The notes under the pieces: generated by a model
Seen by the model: only the letters and a program-made list of their open reading frames with translations
Database searches by the model: none
Told to the model about the DNA's origin: nothing
Source: Achromobacter ruhlandii
GTDB taxonomy: Bacteria; Pseudomonadota; Gammaproteobacteria; Burkholderiales; Burkholderiaceae_B
DNA length: 64,000 nucleotides
Assembly (NCBI RefSeq): GCF_902859695.1
Contig: NZ_CADIJL010000020.1
Coordinates: 40,517-104,516 of the forward strand
Reading direction: 5' to 3'
Part shown: positions 36,365 to 46,118 of the stretch, piece after piece
Numbering within the stretch: position 1 is the first letter of the stretch
Layout: every line of letters begins with the position of its first letter
Position numbers and translations under genes: made by a program

Positions 36365-37363
36365 TCAGCGCGCGGCGCTGTCGCCGGCGGCTTGCGCCAC
36401 CGTCGGCGGCGCGTGCTGCTGCGGGCCGAGGAACAGCCGCGGATCCAGCGGCTGCCCGGCCAGGCGGACCTCGAAATGCAGGTGCGGCCCGGTGGAGCGG
36501 CCGGACGAACCGACCCGCGCCACCTGCTGGCCCCGTTCGACCAATTGCCCCTGCTTGACCATCAGGGAAGAGGCATGGGCATACCGTGTGATCAGGCCGT
36601 CGCCATGGTCGATCTCGACCATGTTGCCGTAGCCGGGGTGGAATTTGGCTTCCAGCACCACCCCGCCCGAGGCCGCCAGGATGGGCGTGCCCGGCGGCGC
36701 GGCGAAGTCCAGCCCCTCGTGCATGGCGGAGCGTCCGGTGACGGGATTACGCCGCCAGCCATAGGAAGAACTGAGGTAGGGATAATCGGTGATCGGCATC
36801 GCCGTCGGCATGCGCGCCTGATCGGCCGAGCGCCGGGTCAGCGCCGCGTCCAGCAGCTTGAGGTTGTCGGTCTGCAGGGCCAGCCGTTCCTGGATCTCGT
36901 CCAGCTGGCGGCCCAGGGCCTCGGCCGAGGCGGCGCTGGGCGGCGTGCCTTCGGTGAACAGGTCGTCCATCACCTGGGTGGCCTCGGGCGCATGCTGCGT
37001 GTCGACCGGGGCCGAGGCCAGTTGCTTGGCCACCTCGGGGTCGGTGTAGGCCACCCCCGCCACCTTCGCCACCCGCTGACCCAGGCCGTCGATGCTGGCC
37101 AGCTTGGCCTGCAACGCGCCCACCTTGGCGGCCAGCAGATTCATGTTTCCGCGCAGGAAATCGGCATCACGCCCCGGCTGTTCGGACAGCGGCCAGCCGA
37201 CGGTGTGTACGGCGGGCAGGATGGGTGTAATGTAGCGCTGAAGGGCGGCGCCGAAGATGGCGGCCGTCATCAGCGCGCCCCCCAGAAACAACGCCAAGCG
37301 CGCGCCTCCCAGGGTGAAATGCCCGTCCTGCCCGTCGCGGGCGTGCATAATCACGATTTTCAA
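36365..37363 (-). CDS. M23 family metallopeptidase with N-terminal membrane anchor
   Basis: A 332-residue protein: one membrane helix (ARLALFLGGALMTAAIFGAAL), a coiled-coil-like region (about 80-190), and a C-terminal LytM/M23 domain with HEGLDFAAPPGTPI, YGNMVEIDHGDGLITRYAH, and GPHLHFEVRL, so the zinc and catalytic His residues are present and it may cleave peptidoglycan. The TTG at 37363 is chosen as start because AGGAAG lies six bases upstream; ATG 37348 is the alternative. Divergent from dciA. Confidence 0.88.
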   Translation of the reverse strand: MKIVIMHARDGQDGHFTLGGARLALFLGGALMTAAIFGAALQRYITPILPAVHTVGWPLSEQPGRDADFLRGNMNLLAAKVGALQAKLASIDGLGQRVAKVAGVAYTDPEVAKQLASAPVDTQHAPEATQVMDDLFTEGTPPSAASAEALGRQLDEIQERLALQTDNLKLLDAALTRRSADQARMPTAMPITDYPYLSSSYGWRRNPVTGRSAMHEGLDFAAPPGTPILAASGGVVLEAKFHPGYGNMVEIDHGDGLITRYAHASSLMVKQGQLVERGQQVARVGSSGRSTGPHLHFEVRLAGQPLDPRLFLGPQQHAPPTVAQAAGDSAAR

Positions 37364-37391
37364 GGTTTGCTTCCTAATTCTCAGAGCCGGG

Positions 37392-37883
37392 ATGAATAGA
37401 CCCACTTCATACCGTCAACGTTCCAGTTCCAGCCGGCGAGGGGAAAATACCGCCCTGGGATGGCTGGGTCATGACATGCGGGGCGCCGGGGTACTGGCGA
37501 CCGCCCGCAAGCACTTGCAAATCCAATATGCGGTAGCGGCGATCCTGCCCGCCCCGTTGGGCTCCGTCTGCCAGGTCGGCAAGCTGGAAAACCAGCGCCT
37601 TCAACTGGTGGTGCCCAGCGCCGCGCACGCGGCGAAGATGCGTCAATTGGCCCCGCGCATCGCGCAGGCCTTGGCGGACCAAGGCTGGAACCTTAACGAA
37701 ATTGCCGTGAAGGTACAAGCCGGCCTGCCCAAGCCCGGCGCCCGCAAGCCGCTGCCGCCGAAAGAGGCGCAGCCGCTGGGCGATGCCGCCCTGGGCGCCT
37801 TCGAGACCCTGCATGACAACCTGCGCCCCGGCCCGTTGGCCGACGCGGTGGCCAGGCTATTGAAGCACCACAAGAGTAGCTGA
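37392..37883 (+). CDS. dciA: DciA family protein (DUF721)
   Basis: A 163-residue protein with the DUF721 pattern (LQIQYAVAAILPAPLGSVCQ, KLENQRLQLVVPSAAHAAKMRQLAPRI). DciA loads the replicative helicase DnaB in bacteria without DnaC/DnaI. The location between lpxC and secA is its usual place in proteobacteria. It is the only plus-strand gene in the envelope cluster. After it, 37884-38081 is a 198-base gap with a short GC hairpin (38037-38053) but no gene. Confidence 0.82.
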   Translation: MNRPTSYRQRSSSSRRGENTALGWLGHDMRGAGVLATARKHLQIQYAVAAILPAPLGSVCQVGKLENQRLQLVVPSAAHAAKMRQLAPRIAQALADQGWNLNEIAVKVQAGLPKPGARKPLPPKEAQPLGDAALGAFETLHDNLRPGPLADAVARLLKHHKSS

Positions 37884-38081
37884 GATAGCCGGGCTTGTCC
37901 GGATGCCCGCCTTTCGGATGACCGCAATGGCTCCATTGCCGGACGGGATGACCCCGCGGTAGGCGCCGGGACCGCGCCAGCGGAGTGAGGCATGGCCCCA
38001 AGCGGAGCCATCCAAATGAAAATGGCCGGTTGCCAGCCGGGGACGGACCCCGGCGCACCGACCATCAGCGGCTGACCGGCC

Positions 38082-39005
38082 TCAGGCCAGTTGCCATTCG
38101 TGCCGGAACGCCTGCGGCGCCTCGGCCTGCGATTCGTAGCTGACCAGTTCCCAGGCGTCACGCTGGGCCAGCAGCGCGCGCGCCAACTGGTTGTTCAGGC
38201 CATGGCCCGACTTGCACGCCACATAGCGCGCCACCAGCGGCTTGCCCAGCAGGTAAAGATCGCCGATGGCGTCCAGGATCTTGTGCTTCACGAATTCGTC
38301 GTCGTAGCGCAGGCCATCGCTGTTCAAGACGCGGTATTCGTCCATCACGATGGCGTTGTCCAGGCTGCCGCCGCGGGCCAGGCCCATCGAGCGCAGCGCC
38401 TCGACTTCGTTGACGAAGCCGAAGGTGCGGGCGCGCGCGATCTCGCGCACATACGAATGGGTGGCGAAATCGATTTCGGCGAAATTCGCGGTCGAGTCGA
38501 TGGCGGGGTGGCGGAAGTCGATCGAGAAGGCCAGCGCGTACCCTTCATGGGGTTCGAGGCGGGCCCACTTCTCGTTGCGGCCTTCGCCCTCGCGCACTTC
38601 CACCGTCTTCAACACGCGGATGAACTGCTTCGGCGCGTTCTGCTCGACGATGCCCGCCGAGCGCAACAGGTACACGAAGGTTGCCGCACTGCCGTCCATG
38701 ATGGGGACTTCTTCGGCAGTGAGGTCGATATGCAGGTTGTCTATGCCCAGGCCGGCCAGCGCCGACATGAGATGTTCCACCGTGGACACGCGGACATTGC
38801 CCTGCTGCAGCACGGACGCCATGCGCGTATCGCCCACGCCCGTGGCCTGCGCGGGCAGGTCAACGACTTCGGGCAGGTCAACGCGATGGAACACGATGCC
38901 CGTATTGGGCGCCGCCGGGCGCAGGGTGAGCTCGACCCGCCGTCCGGAGTGGACGCCGACGCCTGTCGTGCGGACGAGATTCTGAATGCTGCGCTGTCGG
39001 AACAT
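38082..39005 (-). CDS. lpxC: UDP-3-O-acyl-N-acetylglucosamine deacetylase LpxC
   Basis: The 307-residue zinc deacetylase that commits UDP-acyl-GlcNAc to lipid A. Family hallmarks: [37 protein letters not shown] (zinc His), and [17 protein letters not shown] (zinc His and Asp), with [14 protein letters not shown] near the C-terminus. ATG 39005 (MFRQRSIQN) is the canonical start; upstream codons are leader. Confidence 0.97.
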   Translation of the reverse strand: MFRQRSIQNLVRTTGVGVHSGRRVELTLRPAAPNTGIVFHRVDLPEVVDLPAQATGVGDTRMASVLQQGNVRVSTVEHLMSALAGLGIDNLHIDLTAEEVPIMDGSAATFVYLLRSAGIVEQNAPKQFIRVLKTVEVREGEGRNEKWARLEPHEGYALAFSIDFRHPAIDSTANFAEIDFATHSYVREIARARTFGFVNEVEALRSMGLARGGSLDNAIVMDEYRVLNSDGLRYDDEFVKHKILDAIGDLYLLGKPLVARYVACKSGHGLNNQLARALLAQRDAWELVSYESQAEAPQAFRHEWQLA

Positions 39006-39032
39006 GAGACTAAGGTATTTTTGAGCCAGGAA

Positions 39033-39077
39033 GCCGGCAAGATGACAAGAGATTGCCGGCGTAACTGACGTATTGTA
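39033..39077 (-). promoter_or_regulatory. lpxC promoter -10 and 5' UTR hairpin
   Basis: On the minus strand a good -10 (TACAAT, 39072-39077) precedes a leader with a perfect 8-bp inverted repeat GCCGGCAA-N12-TTGCCGGC (39033-39060), 28 bases before the start codon. No matching -35 is obvious. Confidence 0.45.
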
Positions 39078-39172
39078 ACTCTGTCCGGTTCTTGACGCCA
39101 TCAAAGCGTCACGACCGACCGATAAAACCGTCCCCGATTCACGCCATACAAAGAAAACACGGACCGCTCCGC

Positions 39173-39242
39173 CTCCGGCCTGCCCGCGGGGACAGGCAGG
39201 CCGGAGATGAGGGAGTGCATAGGAGCCTGAAATCAGGCTCCT
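39173..39242 (-). terminator. two hairpins after ftsZ
   Basis: A perfect 10-bp stem (AGGAGCCTGA / TCAGGCTCCT, 39221-39242) directly follows the ftsZ stop; a 12-bp stem (CTCCGGCCTGCC / GGCAGGCCGGAG, 39173-39206) follows it. Neither has a T-run, so termination may be partial or Rho-aided, or they may stabilise ftsZ mRNA. Confidence 0.5.
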
Positions 39243-39245
39243 GGT

Positions 39246-40427
39246 TCAATCCGCCTGCTTGCGCAGAAACGCCGGGATGTCGAAATGATCCATGCCCGAG
39301 CTTTCCAGCGCGCGCACCTGGGCCGACGCCTGGCTGCGCGGGTTGCGCATGACCGACGGCATGTCCAGATTGCGGTAGTCGCCCTGACCGGCGGCCGGCA
39401 TCGTGCCCATGGGCAGGTTGTCGGTGCCGGTACGCAGCGCCTCGGCGGTGTTCTGCACCAGTTGCGGACGCGCCTGCGCACGGCCCAGGCCGGTCGCAAC
39501 CACGGTCACGCGCAGGTTTTCACCCATCGATTCGTCGTAGGCGGTGCCGAAGATCACGGTGGCGTCGTCCGAAGCGTAGCTGCGGATCGTTTCCATGATT
39601 TCGCGCGTTTCACGCATCTTCAGCGAGCGGCTGGCGGTGATGTTGACCAGCACGCCGCGAGCGCCGTTCAGGTCCACGCCTTCCAGCAGCGGGCAGGCAA
39701 TGGCGTGCTCGGCGGCGACGCGGGCGCGGTCAGCGCCCGAAGCCGATGCCGTGCCCATCATGGCCTGGCCCTGCTCGCCCATGATCGTCTTGACGTCTTC
39801 GAAGTCGACGTTGACGTTGCCTTCGACGTTGATGATTTCGGCGATACCCGCGCACGCGTTGTGCAGGATGTCGTCGGCCGAACGGAAGCAGTCTTCCTGC
39901 GTCGCGTCCTCGTCCATCAGTTCATACAGGTTCTCGTTGAGCACCACGATGAGCGAATGCACGTGCTTGGCCAGTTCGGCAATGCCGTCTTCGGCCATCT
40001 TCAGGCGCTTGTTGCCTTCGAACGAGAAAGGCTTGGTGACCACGCCCACCGTCAGAATGCCCAGCTCCTTGGCGACTTCGGCCACGACCGGACCCGCGCC
40101 CGTGCCGGTGCCGCCGCCCATGCCCGCGGTGATGAAGACCATGTGCGCGCCGTTCAGGGCGGCACGGATCTCTTCACGCGCGGTTTCGGCCGACGCGCGG
40201 CCTTGCTCGGGCTTGGCGCCCGCGCCCAGGCCGGTGCGGCCCAGGCGAATCTGCACCGGGGCGTTGGTCGCCGCCAGTGCCTGCGCATCGGTGTTGGCGC
40301 AGATGAAATCCACGCCGTGCACGCCGCTGCGAATCATGTGCGCGACGGCATTGCCGCCCGCACCGCCCACACCAACGACCTTGATTACGGTCCCTTTGGT
40401 GTTGTTCTCAAGCATCTCAAAGTTCAT
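39246..40427 (-). CDS. ftsZ: cell division protein FtsZ
   Basis: The 393-residue tubulin-like GTPase that forms the division ring. GTP-binding signature GMGGGTGTG (102-110), N-terminal VVGVGGAGGNAVAHMI, T7 loop segment VNVDFEDVKTIM, and the C-terminal FtsA/ZipA-binding peptide DIPAFLRKQAD. ATG 40427 (MNFEMLENN) is the usual start in this group; an ATG at 40430 adjoins it, and GGGAG serves both. It has its own AT-rich leader. Confidence 0.98.
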   Translation of the reverse strand: MNFEMLENNTKGTVIKVVGVGGAGGNAVAHMIRSGVHGVDFICANTDAQALAATNAPVQIRLGRTGLGAGAKPEQGRASAETAREEIRAALNGAHMVFITAGMGGGTGTGAGPVVAEVAKELGILTVGVVTKPFSFEGNKRLKMAEDGIAELAKHVHSLIVVLNENLYELMDEDATQEDCFRSADDILHNACAGIAEIINVEGNVNVDFEDVKTIMGEQGQAMMGTASASGADRARVAAEHAIACPLLEGVDLNGARGVLVNITASRSLKMRETREIMETIRSYASDDATVIFGTAYDESMGENLRVTVVATGLGRAQARPQLVQNTAEALRTGTDNLPMGTMPAAGQGDYRNLDMPSVMRNPRSQASAQVRALESSGMDHFDIPAFLRKQAD

Positions 40428-40462
40428 CATGATGACTCCCTCACAAGTCCGATTTTGCAAAT

Positions 40463-40494
40463 CACAAAAATTCCCCAACAACCTATATTTTGTG
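40463..40494 (-). promoter_or_regulatory. AT-rich island with inverted repeat upstream of ftsZ
   Basis: The 193-base ftsA-ftsZ gap is the widest in the division cluster. It has an AT-rich patch (about 40430-40500) with the inverted repeat CACAAAA-N18-TTTTGTG, 36-67 bases before the ftsZ start, which may hold a private ftsZ promoter or operator. Confidence 0.45.
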
Positions 40495-40620
40495 AATCGC
40501 CTCAAAGCCGAAGCCGACTGCTTTGGTCCGCAACGGGTTTGAGACGCCTCCCCTTTCTGGCCCGGCCCGCCCTACCGCCGCGGATCGTGCCAAGGAGCAG
40601 GCCCCAACCTGCCCCCCTCT

Positions 40621-41847
40621 TCAATTCATGAACCATTCCTTCATGCGCGCCAGCAGGCTCTTGAAATTGCCGGTCTGCGCGGCGACCTTGCGGCCGCGCA
40701 CGCGTTGCATGCGCGCTTCCTGCAGCAGCCCCATCACGGTCGAGAAGCGCGGATTGCGCATCACGTCGGCCAGGCTGCCTTCGTATTCGGGCACCGCCAC
40801 GCGCACCGGCTTGAGGAACACGTCCTCAGCCAGTTCGATCATGCCGGGCAATTGCGCCGAGCCGCCGGTCAGCACCACGCCGGAAGCCAGCAGGTCCTCG
40901 TAGCCGGAGTCGCGCACCACCTGCTGCACCAGCGTGAACAGCTCTTCGACGCGCGGCTCGATCACGGCGCCCAGCGCCTGGCGCTTGACCTGGCGCGGGC
41001 CGCGGTCACCCAGGCCCGGCACTTCCACGGACTCGTCCGGGCTGGCCAGCACCTGCTTGGCCACGCCGTAGCGCAGCTTGATTTCCTCGGCATCGGGCGT
41101 CGGCGTGCGCAGCATGGCCGCGATGTCGTTGGTGATCTGGTCGCCGGCGATCGGCAGCACGGCGGTGTGGCGGATCGCGCCGCCGGTGAAGATCGCCACG
41201 TCGGTGGTGCCGCCGCCGATATCCACGAGGACGACGCCCAGTTCCTTTTCGTCGGCGGTCAGCACGGCCAGGCTCGAGGCCAGCGGCTGCAGAATCAGGT
41301 CCTGCACTTCCAGGCCGCAGCGGCGCACGCACTTGACGATGTTCTGCGCGGCGCTGACAGCGCCGGTCACGATGTGCACGCGCACTTCCAGGCGCAGGCC
41401 GCTCATGCCGATCGGCTCGCGGATGTCTTCCTGGCCGTCGACGATGAACTCCTGCGTCAGCACGTGCAGCACCTGCTGGTCGGTCGGAATGTTCACCGCC
41501 TTGGCGGTCTCGATGACGCGGGCGACGTCGGTGGCGGTGACTTCCTTGTCCTTCACGGCGACCATGCCGCTGGAATTGAAGCTGCGGATATGGCTGCCGG
41601 CGATGCCGGTGTAGACGTCGCGGATCTTGCAATCCGCCATCAGCTCGGCTTCTTCAAGCGCGCGCTGAATCGAATTCACGGTGGTCTCGATATTGACGAC
41701 CACGCCCTTGCGCATGCCGCGCGATTCATGCTGGCCGAGGCCGAGCACTTCGAATCGCCCTTCGGGCAGGATTTCAGCCACCACAGCCACCACCTTGCTG
41801 GTGCCGATATCGAGGGCGACGATAAGGTCCTTGATGTCACGGGTCAT
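40621..41847 (-). CDS. ftsA: cell division protein FtsA
   Basis: A 408-residue actin-like protein that tethers FtsZ to the membrane and recruits later division proteins. Actin-fold motifs: VALDIGTSKVVAVVAEI, VVLVDIGGGTTDVAIFTGG, and VVLTGGSAQLPGM. The C-terminus ends with an amphipathic membrane-targeting helix (FKSLLARMKEWFMN). It starts four bases after the ftsQ stop. Confidence 0.97.
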   Translation of the reverse strand: MTRDIKDLIVALDIGTSKVVAVVAEILPEGRFEVLGLGQHESRGMRKGVVVNIETTVNSIQRALEEAELMADCKIRDVYTGIAGSHIRSFNSSGMVAVKDKEVTATDVARVIETAKAVNIPTDQQVLHVLTQEFIVDGQEDIREPIGMSGLRLEVRVHIVTGAVSAAQNIVKCVRRCGLEVQDLILQPLASSLAVLTADEKELGVVLVDIGGGTTDVAIFTGGAIRHTAVLPIAGDQITNDIAAMLRTPTPDAEEIKLRYGVAKQVLASPDESVEVPGLGDRGPRQVKRQALGAVIEPRVEELFTLVQQVVRDSGYEDLLASGVVLTGGSAQLPGMIELAEDVFLKPVRVAVPEYEGSLADVMRNPRFSTVMGLLQEARMQRVRGRKVAAQTGNFKSLLARMKEWFMN

Positions 41848-41851
41848 GGCG

Positions 41852-42676
41852 TTAGCGTTTCTTGGGAGGTTTCGGTGTGGATTTGGGTTTGTTTGCTGAC
41901 GCGGGCAACGGGGCCAGCGCCAGGGCGAAACCATTGGGATAACGCAGGTCGGCCTGTGTGATGGTGCGCCCTTCCAGGCGCGCCGCCACGGCGGGCCAGG
42001 CCTGCACAAAGCGTTGAATGCGCGCGGCGAACGGCAGCGCGCCAGGCAGGCCATGCGGATCCGGCGCATCGGCGCCCGGATCGCGGCCCAGGTCCAGCAG
42101 CATGCCGTTGGACAGCACCACGCGCCAGGCGTAGCGCGGACTCAGCTCCAGCTGCTTGACATGCATATCGAGCGGCGCGAACCAGCGCGCCAGTTCGGCG
42201 TAGCGTTGCACCACCAGCGATTCGGTGCCCTCGGGTCCGGAGAACTGCGGCAACACCGTCTCGTCGTCCACCTCGCCCGTGTTGGCCGTGAACGCCTCGC
42301 CCCAGGTGTTGATCATCTGGTTCTCGTTCCACAGCGCCAGCGGCTGCTGTTCCTCGATGCGCACGCGCAGCACATTGGGCCAGATCCGCCGCACGGTGGC
42401 GTGGCGCACCCATGGCACCGACTCGAAGATCTCGCGCGCGTCGTCCAGGTCCACCGTGAAGAAGTTGCCCCTGAAGCGCCCCGCGATCGCCGCGCGCACC
42501 GCGCCCGGCGAGACATAGTGCAGTTCGGTGTCCGGCGTGGACTCCAGCTCGATGGCCGACAGCGTGAAGTACGGACGCTGCGCCACCCACACCACGCCCG
42601 CCAGGAGCATGGCGCAGACCGCCAGCACGGCAAGCGTGTTGGCGATCAGGTTGGTCGTGCGAGCGTCGTTCCACAC
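41852..42676 (-). CDS. ftsQ: cell division protein FtsQ
   Basis: A 274-residue bitopic divisome protein: short cytoplasmic N-terminus, one membrane helix (NTLAVLAVCAMLLAGVVWVA), POTRA domain (TVDLDDAREIFESVPWVRHATVRRIWPN, split at the conserved WVR), and the beta domain contacting FtsL and FtsB. The C-terminus is Lys/Pro-rich. GTG start at 42676. There are 12 bases after ddlB. Confidence 0.95.
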   Translation of the reverse strand: MWNDARTTNLIANTLAVLAVCAMLLAGVVWVAQRPYFTLSAIELESTPDTELHYVSPGAVRAAIAGRFRGNFFTVDLDDAREIFESVPWVRHATVRRIWPNVLRVRIEEQQPLALWNENQMINTWGEAFTANTGEVDDETVLPQFSGPEGTESLVVQRYAELARWFAPLDMHVKQLELSPRYAWRVVLSNGMLLDLGRDPGADAPDPHGLPGALPFAARIQRFVQAWPAVAARLEGRTITQADLRYPNGFALALAPLPASANKPKSTPKPPKKR

Positions 42677-42688
42677 AGAATGTCCGGG

Positions 42689-43639
42689 TCAAGTATTGCG
42701 AGCGGCGCTGTGCAATTTGCACGAAGCGTCGGCCAAAATCGCCACGCACAGCTCGGCATAGCTCATGCCGGTGGCGCGGGCCGCCATCGGCACCAGCGAA
42801 TGGCTGGTCATGCCGGGCGAGGTATTCATTTCAAGCAGCCAGGGGCGGTTGTCGGCGTCCAGCATGAAGTCGGCGCGGCCCCAGCCTTCGCAGCCCAGCG
42901 CGCGATAGGCGCGCACCGCGATGTCGGCGACTTCCTCGGCCACGGCCGGCGGCAGCGCCGCCGGGCAGAAGTACTGCGTGTCGTCGGAGAAGTACTTGTG
43001 CTCGTAGTCGTAGTTGCCGCCGGGCGCGGCGATCTCGATCACCGGCAGCGCGCGCGCGGTCTTGCCGCTGCCCAGCACTGCCACGGTCAGCTCGCGGCCC
43101 TGGATGAACTGCTCGGCCAGCACCTCGGCGTCGAACTTGGCGGCCAGGGCGTAGGCGTCCTTCATATCGGAATAGCCCACGACCTTGGTGATGCCCACGG
43201 TCGAGCCCTCGTGCGGCGGCTTGATGATGAGCGGCAGGCTCAGGCGGTCCGGCACCAGGCGCAGTTCGGTGTCGGCGTCCAGCAATTCGAATGCCGGCGT
43301 GGGCAGGCCATGCTGCAGCCAGACGCGCTTGGTCATGGTCTTGTCCATGGCCAGGGCCGACGCCAGCGGGCCGCTGCCGGTGTAGGGAATGCCCAGCAGC
43401 TCCAGCGCGCCCTGGATCGAGCCGTCTTCGCCGAAGCGGCCATGCAGCGCGATGAACACGCGCTCGAAGCCCTCGGCGGCCAGCTCGGCCAGGCTGCGCT
43501 CGCCCGTGTCGAACAGGTGCGCGTCGACGCCGGCGCTGAGCAGCGCCTGATGCACGCCGGCCCCGGACATCAGGGACACTTCGCGTTCGGCGGAACGGCC
43601 GCCGTACAACACACCCACCTTGCCGAATTTCGCGCTCAT
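42689..43639 (-). CDS. ddlB: D-alanine-D-alanine ligase B
   Basis: The 316-residue ATP-grasp ligase that makes D-Ala-D-Ala for the MurF step. Features: [47 protein letters not shown] (ATP clamp), and [16 protein letters not shown] (metal ligands). Its start overlaps the murC stop by four bases. Confidence 0.97.
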   Translation of the reverse strand: MSAKFGKVGVLYGGRSAEREVSLMSGAGVHQALLSAGVDAHLFDTGERSLAELAAEGFERVFIALHGRFGEDGSIQGALELLGIPYTGSGPLASALAMDKTMTKRVWLQHGLPTPAFELLDADTELRLVPDRLSLPLIIKPPHEGSTVGITKVVGYSDMKDAYALAAKFDAEVLAEQFIQGRELTVAVLGSGKTARALPVIEIAAPGGNYDYEHKYFSDDTQYFCPAALPPAVAEEVADIAVRAYRALGCEGWGRADFMLDADNRPWLLEMNTSPGMTSHSLVPMAARATGMSYAELCVAILADASCKLHSAARNT

Positions 43640-45042
43640 GCCAATTCTCCAACCTGTGCGGGAACCTTGCTGATCGAGCCCGCCCCCATGACGATCACCA
43701 CGTCGCCATCGCGCACGAAGTCGACCACCGCCTGCGGCAGGTCGGCCACGTCCTCGACGAACACCGGTTCCACCTTGCCGGCCACGCGCAGGGCGCGCGA
43801 CAAGGCGCGGCCGTCGGCGGCCACCAGCGGCGGCTCGCCGGCCGAATAGACTTCGGTCAGCAACACCGCGTCGGCCGTGCCCAGCACGCGCACGAAATCC
43901 TCGAAACAGTCGCGGGTGCGCGTGTAACGGTGCGGCTGGAACGCCAGCACGATGCGGCGGTCGGGCCAGGCGCCGCGGGCGGCGGCCAGCGTGGCGGCCA
44001 TTTCCACCGGGTGGTGGCCGTAGTCGTCGATCACCGTGAAGATGCCGCCGCCATGCGCGGCCGGCACCGGGAATTCGCCCGTCTGCGTGAAGCGGCGGCC
44101 CACGCCCTTGAACGAGGCCAGCGCATCGCGGATGGCTTCATCGGCCACGCCCAGCTCGGTCGCCACGGCGATCGCCGCCAGCGCGTTGCGAACGTTGTGC
44201 AGGCCCGGCAGGTTCAGCTCCACCTGCAGCGGCGGCAGCAGCGTGTCGCGGTGGCTGCGCTGCACGTTGAAGCGCATGCGCGTGCCGTCGGCCTGCACTT
44301 CGTAGCCGCGCACCATCGCGTCTTCGTTCAGGCCATACGAGGTGATGGGGCGCGACACGAACGGCATGATCTCGCGCACGTTGGCGTCGTCGGTGCACAG
44401 CACCGCGCTGCCGTAGAACGGCAGGCGCTGGGTGAATTCGATGAACGCGCTCTTGAGGCGGGCCACGTCGTGGCCATAGGTGTCCATGTGGTCCGCGTCG
44501 ATGTTGGTCACGATGGCCATCACCGGCAGCAGGTTCAGGAACGAAGCGTCGGATTCGTCGGCCTCGACCACGATGTAGTCGCCCTGCCCCAGGCGCGCAT
44601 TGGCGCCGGCCGAATTCAGGCGCCCGCCGATCACGAAGGTCGGGTCCAGGTCGCCCGCGGCCAGGATGCTGGCCACCAGGCTGGTGGTCGTGGTCTTGCC
44701 ATGCGTGCCGGCCACCGCGATGCCGCGCTTCAGGCGCATCAATTCGGCCAGCATGATGGCGCGCGGCACCACCGGGATGCGCGCGGCGCGGGCGGCGATG
44801 ACCTCGGGGTTGTCGCCCGCCACCGCGGTCGACGTGACGATGGCGCCGGCGCCGGTGACGTTGCTGGCGACATGGCCGATGGCGATGTTCACGCCCAGGC
44901 CGGCCAGGCGGCGGGTCACGGCCGACTCGTTCAGGTCGGAGCCGCTGATGGTGTAGCCCAGGTTGAGCAGCACCTCGGCGATGCCGCTCATGCCGGAGCC
45001 GCCGATGCCTACGAAATGGATATGTTGGATTCTGTGTTTCAT
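43636..45042 (-). CDS. murC: UDP-N-acetylmuramate-L-alanine ligase MurC
   Basis: The 468-residue ligase that adds L-Ala to UDP-MurNAc. Features: [22 protein letters not shown] (UDP-binding), [18 protein letters not shown] (ATP loop), [12 protein letters not shown], and [18 protein letters not shown]. Start and stop overlap murG and ddlB by four bases each. Confidence 0.97.
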   Translation of the reverse strand: MKHRIQHIHFVGIGGSGMSGIAEVLLNLGYTISGSDLNESAVTRRLAGLGVNIAIGHVASNVTGAGAIVTSTAVAGDNPEVIAARAARIPVVPRAIMLAELMRLKRGIAVAGTHGKTTTTSLVASILAAGDLDPTFVIGGRLNSAGANARLGQGDYIVVEADESDASFLNLLPVMAIVTNIDADHMDTYGHDVARLKSAFIEFTQRLPFYGSAVLCTDDANVREIMPFVSRPITSYGLNEDAMVRGYEVQADGTRMRFNVQRSHRDTLLPPLQVELNLPGLHNVRNALAAIAVATELGVADEAIRDALASFKGVGRRFTQTGEFPVPAAHGGGIFTVIDDYGHHPVEMAATLAAARGAWPDRRIVLAFQPHRYTRTRDCFEDFVRVLGTADAVLLTEVYSAGEPPLVAADGRALSRALRVAGKVEPVFVEDVADLPQAVVDFVRDGDVVIVMGAGSISKVPAQVGELA

Positions 45043-46118
45043 GATGAACGCCCCGCTGCTTGTTCACAGACGTCGGCGATGTGCGCCGCCGCATCCGGCT
45101 GCGCATGAGCGCGGGCCCGTTCTGCGACGGCTTGCAGTTCTTGTCGATTGCGCTGGCCCAGCCAGTCCGCCAGCCACGCCGGGCTCAAGGCGTTCTGCGG
45201 CTGCAGCCAGGCGGCCAGCGCGTCGCTCAGAAAGCGCGCGTTGGCGGTCTGGTGATCATCGATGGCATGGGGGAACGGCACGAACAGCGCCGCCACGCCT
45301 GCCGCGGCCACCTCGGACACCGTCATGGCGCCCGCGCGGCAGATCAGCAGGTCGGCGTCGCCCATCGCGCCAGCCATGTCGTCGATGAAGGCGCGGCAGT
45401 CGGCCGCCACGCCCGCCTGGGCGTAGGCCTGCTGCAGCGCCGGCAGATGTTGCTCGCCGGCCTGGTGCACCACCACGGGACGGCTCTCCCGCGGCAGGCG
45501 CGCCAGCGCTTGCGGCACGGCGGTATTGAGCGCCTGGGCGCCCAGGCTGCCGCCCACCACCAGCAGCCGCAGCGGGCCGCCGCGGCCGGCATAGCGTTGC
45601 GCCGGATCGGGCAAGGCGCACAGGTCGGCGCGCACCGGGTTGCCCATGGCTTCGCCCTTGGGCAGCACGCCGGGAAACCCGCTCAACACGCGGCGCGCCA
45701 TCCTGGCCAGCCACTTGTTGGCGGTGCCGGCCACCGCATTCTGTTCGTGCACCACCAGCGGGGTGCCGCGCAGCGCCGCGATGACGCCGCCGGGAAAGGC
45801 GACGTAGCCGCCCATGCCCAGCACCACGTCCGGGCGCACCGACGACAGCCGCGCCCAGGCCTGGGCGAAGGCGCGCACCAGCAGGAACGGCAGCTTCAGC
45901 AGCGCCGCCGCGCCCTTGCCGCGCACGCCGGCGAAACGCAGCGGCACCAGCTCGATGCCGCGCGGCGGCACCAGCTTGCCTTCCATCTTGTCCGGGTTGC
46001 CCAGCCACAGCACGCGCCAGCCGCGCTGGCGCAGCACGTCGGCCACGGCCAGGCCGGGCATGATGTGACCGCCAGTGCCGCCGGCCATGATCAGGATGGT
46101 GCGCGACGCGGCGGTCAT
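45039..46118 (-). CDS. murG: UDP-GlcNAc : lipid I GlcNAc transferase MurG
   Basis: The 359-residue GT28 glycosyltransferase that converts lipid I to lipid II on the inner face of the membrane. N-terminal glycine loop [17 protein letters not shown], second loop [12 protein letters not shown], and the UDP-GlcNAc site [12 protein letters not shown] with [15 protein letters not shown]. In B. pertussis MurG is reported to scaffold cytoplasmic Mur ligases including the MurEF fusion. ATGA overlaps at both ends. Confidence 0.97.
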   Translation of the reverse strand: MTAASRTILIMAGGTGGHIMPGLAVADVLRQRGWRVLWLGNPDKMEGKLVPPRGIELVPLRFAGVRGKGAAALLKLPFLLVRAFAQAWARLSSVRPDVVLGMGGYVAFPGGVIAALRGTPLVVHEQNAVAGTANKWLARMARRVLSGFPGVLPKGEAMGNPVRADLCALPDPAQRYAGRGGPLRLLVVGGSLGAQALNTAVPQALARLPRESRPVVVHQAGEQHLPALQQAYAQAGVAADCRAFIDDMAGAMGDADLLICRAGAMTVSEVAAAGVAALFVPFPHAIDDHQTANARFLSDALAAWLQPQNALSPAWLADWLGQRNRQELQAVAERARAHAQPDAAAHIADVCEQAAGRSS

